A stretch of 64,000 bases of DNA from Pedobacter sp. BAL39 (GTDB taxonomy: Bacteria; Bacteroidota; Bacteroidia; Sphingobacteriales; Sphingobacteriaceae), in NCBI RefSeq assembly GCF_000170795.1, contig NZ_ABCM01000002.1:186001-250000 (forward strand), written 5' to 3'. The notes beneath the pieces are model-generated. The model was not told the origin of the DNA and ran no database searches. It saw only the letters and a list, made by a program, of their open reading frames with translations. The position numbers and the translations under genes are program-made. How positions within the stretch are numbered: position 1 is the stretch's first letter; the number at the start of each line of letters is the position of its first letter. Shown piece after piece: positions 63,718 to 64,000 of the stretch.

Positions 63718-64000
63718 ATGGCAGAGGATCTAAATATCGTCACAGATGTGAGTAAAGAAGTTCAGTATCAGACCATCATTCCACAGATCGAAGCCCTGAT
63801 TGCTGGTGAACCGGATTTGATTGCCAATCTGGCAAATGTCGCTGCCGCATTAAAACAACAGTTTGGCTGGTTTTGGGTTGGCTTTTATCTGGTCAAAGGG
63901 GATGAGTTGGTGTTGGGACCTTTTCAAGGTCCTGTTGCCTGCACAAGGATAAAAAAGGGCAGAGGGGTTTGCGGTTCATCATGGGAACAGGCTGCTACGC
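63718..64000 (+). CDS. GAF-domain free methionine-R-sulfoxide reductase, partial
   Basis: The frame starts at the ATG at 63718 and runs off the right edge (94 codons). It begins MAEDLNIVTDVSKEVQYQ, followed by LKQQFGWFWVGFYLV and GPFQGPVACTRIKKGRGVCG. The spaced Cys residues and GRGVCG are the fRMsr motifs of the YebR type, which reduce free methionine-R-sulfoxide with thioredoxin. The last catalytic Cys is outside the window. Confidence 0.88.
   Translation, partial: MAEDLNIVTDVSKEVQYQTIIPQIEALIAGEPDLIANLANVAAALKQQFGWFWVGFYLVKGDELVLGPFQGPVACTRIKKGRGVCGSSWEQAAT

Noticed and set aside
1..64000. CRISPR arrays, tRNA/rRNA genes, insertion sequences, prophage genes
   Set aside because: Reading the window by eye showed no regular direct repeats with spacers, no transposase or integrase proteins and no RNA-gene pattern. 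A tRNAscan or repeat search was not run.

Overview
The window looks like chromosomal DNA of a Bacteroidota bacterium of the Sphingobacteriaceae type, most like Pedobacter. The case rests on four things. Several start codons are preceded by the Bacteroidota -7 box TAnnTTTG, sometimes with TTG about 20 bp upstream, and Shine-Dalgarno sites are not evident. The gene types are typical of the group: an S46 dipeptidyl-peptidase, a CDGSH protein, lipoproteins with SCK or SCS lipoboxes, an OmpA porin with TSP3 repeats and an ECF sigma factor. Base composition is moderately AT-rich. I saw no rRNA, tRNA, CRISPR array, insertion sequence or prophage gene.

Layout. 1-3.7 kb: an ECF sigma factor cut by the window edge, a surface protein built of GAQ(F/V)AGF(M/I)N repeats, a Bcr/CflA-type drug efflux pump, and a small regulator joining an HMA-like domain to an AraC-type helix-turn-helix. 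3.8-9.6 kb: a tellurium-resistance-type (Ter) stress operon of HAD protein, phosphoribosyltransferase, two TerD proteins, TelA, an unrecognised helical protein and the membrane protein TerC, closed by a 38-bp perfect palindromic terminator. 9.7-15.5 kb: housekeeping and envelope genes (OmpA, a beta-CASP nuclease, an epimerase, a cold-shock protein, small lipoproteins) and a decayed copy of one lipoprotein gene.

16-47 kb: a large exopolysaccharide locus. It has an intact receiver protein, an initiating sugar transferase fused to a degenerate receiver, a half-length TolC-like protein, a Wzc-like copolymerase without the tyrosine tail, a Wzy-like polymerase, a Wzx-like flippase, eight soluble or polytopic glycosyltransferases, acyltransferases, an SGNH/sialate-esterase-like protein, and two secreted lipoproteins that probably cut or bind the polymer. 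Embedded on the minus strand is a module of UbiA-type phosphoribosyltransferase, GT-C-like membrane protein, HAD phosphatase and GtrA. It could make and use a polyprenyl-linked pentose.

47-59.2 kb: a minus-strand biosynthetic operon for a small hybrid peptide-polyketide. Protein 1 is A-T-KS-AT-ACP-aminotransferase and protein 2 is C-A-T-thioesterase. A 4'-phosphopantetheinyl transferase and a TylF-type O-methyltransferase follow. The second adenylation domain reads as aspartate-specific and the acyltransferase as malonyl-specific. The predicted scaffold is therefore an amino acid extended by malonate, transaminated to a 3,4-diamino acid, coupled to Asp and released. This is the strongest candidate for an undescribed system. 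59.4-64 kb: small conserved genes, an S46 peptidase and the start of a GAF-type free methionine-R-sulfoxide reductase cut by the right edge.
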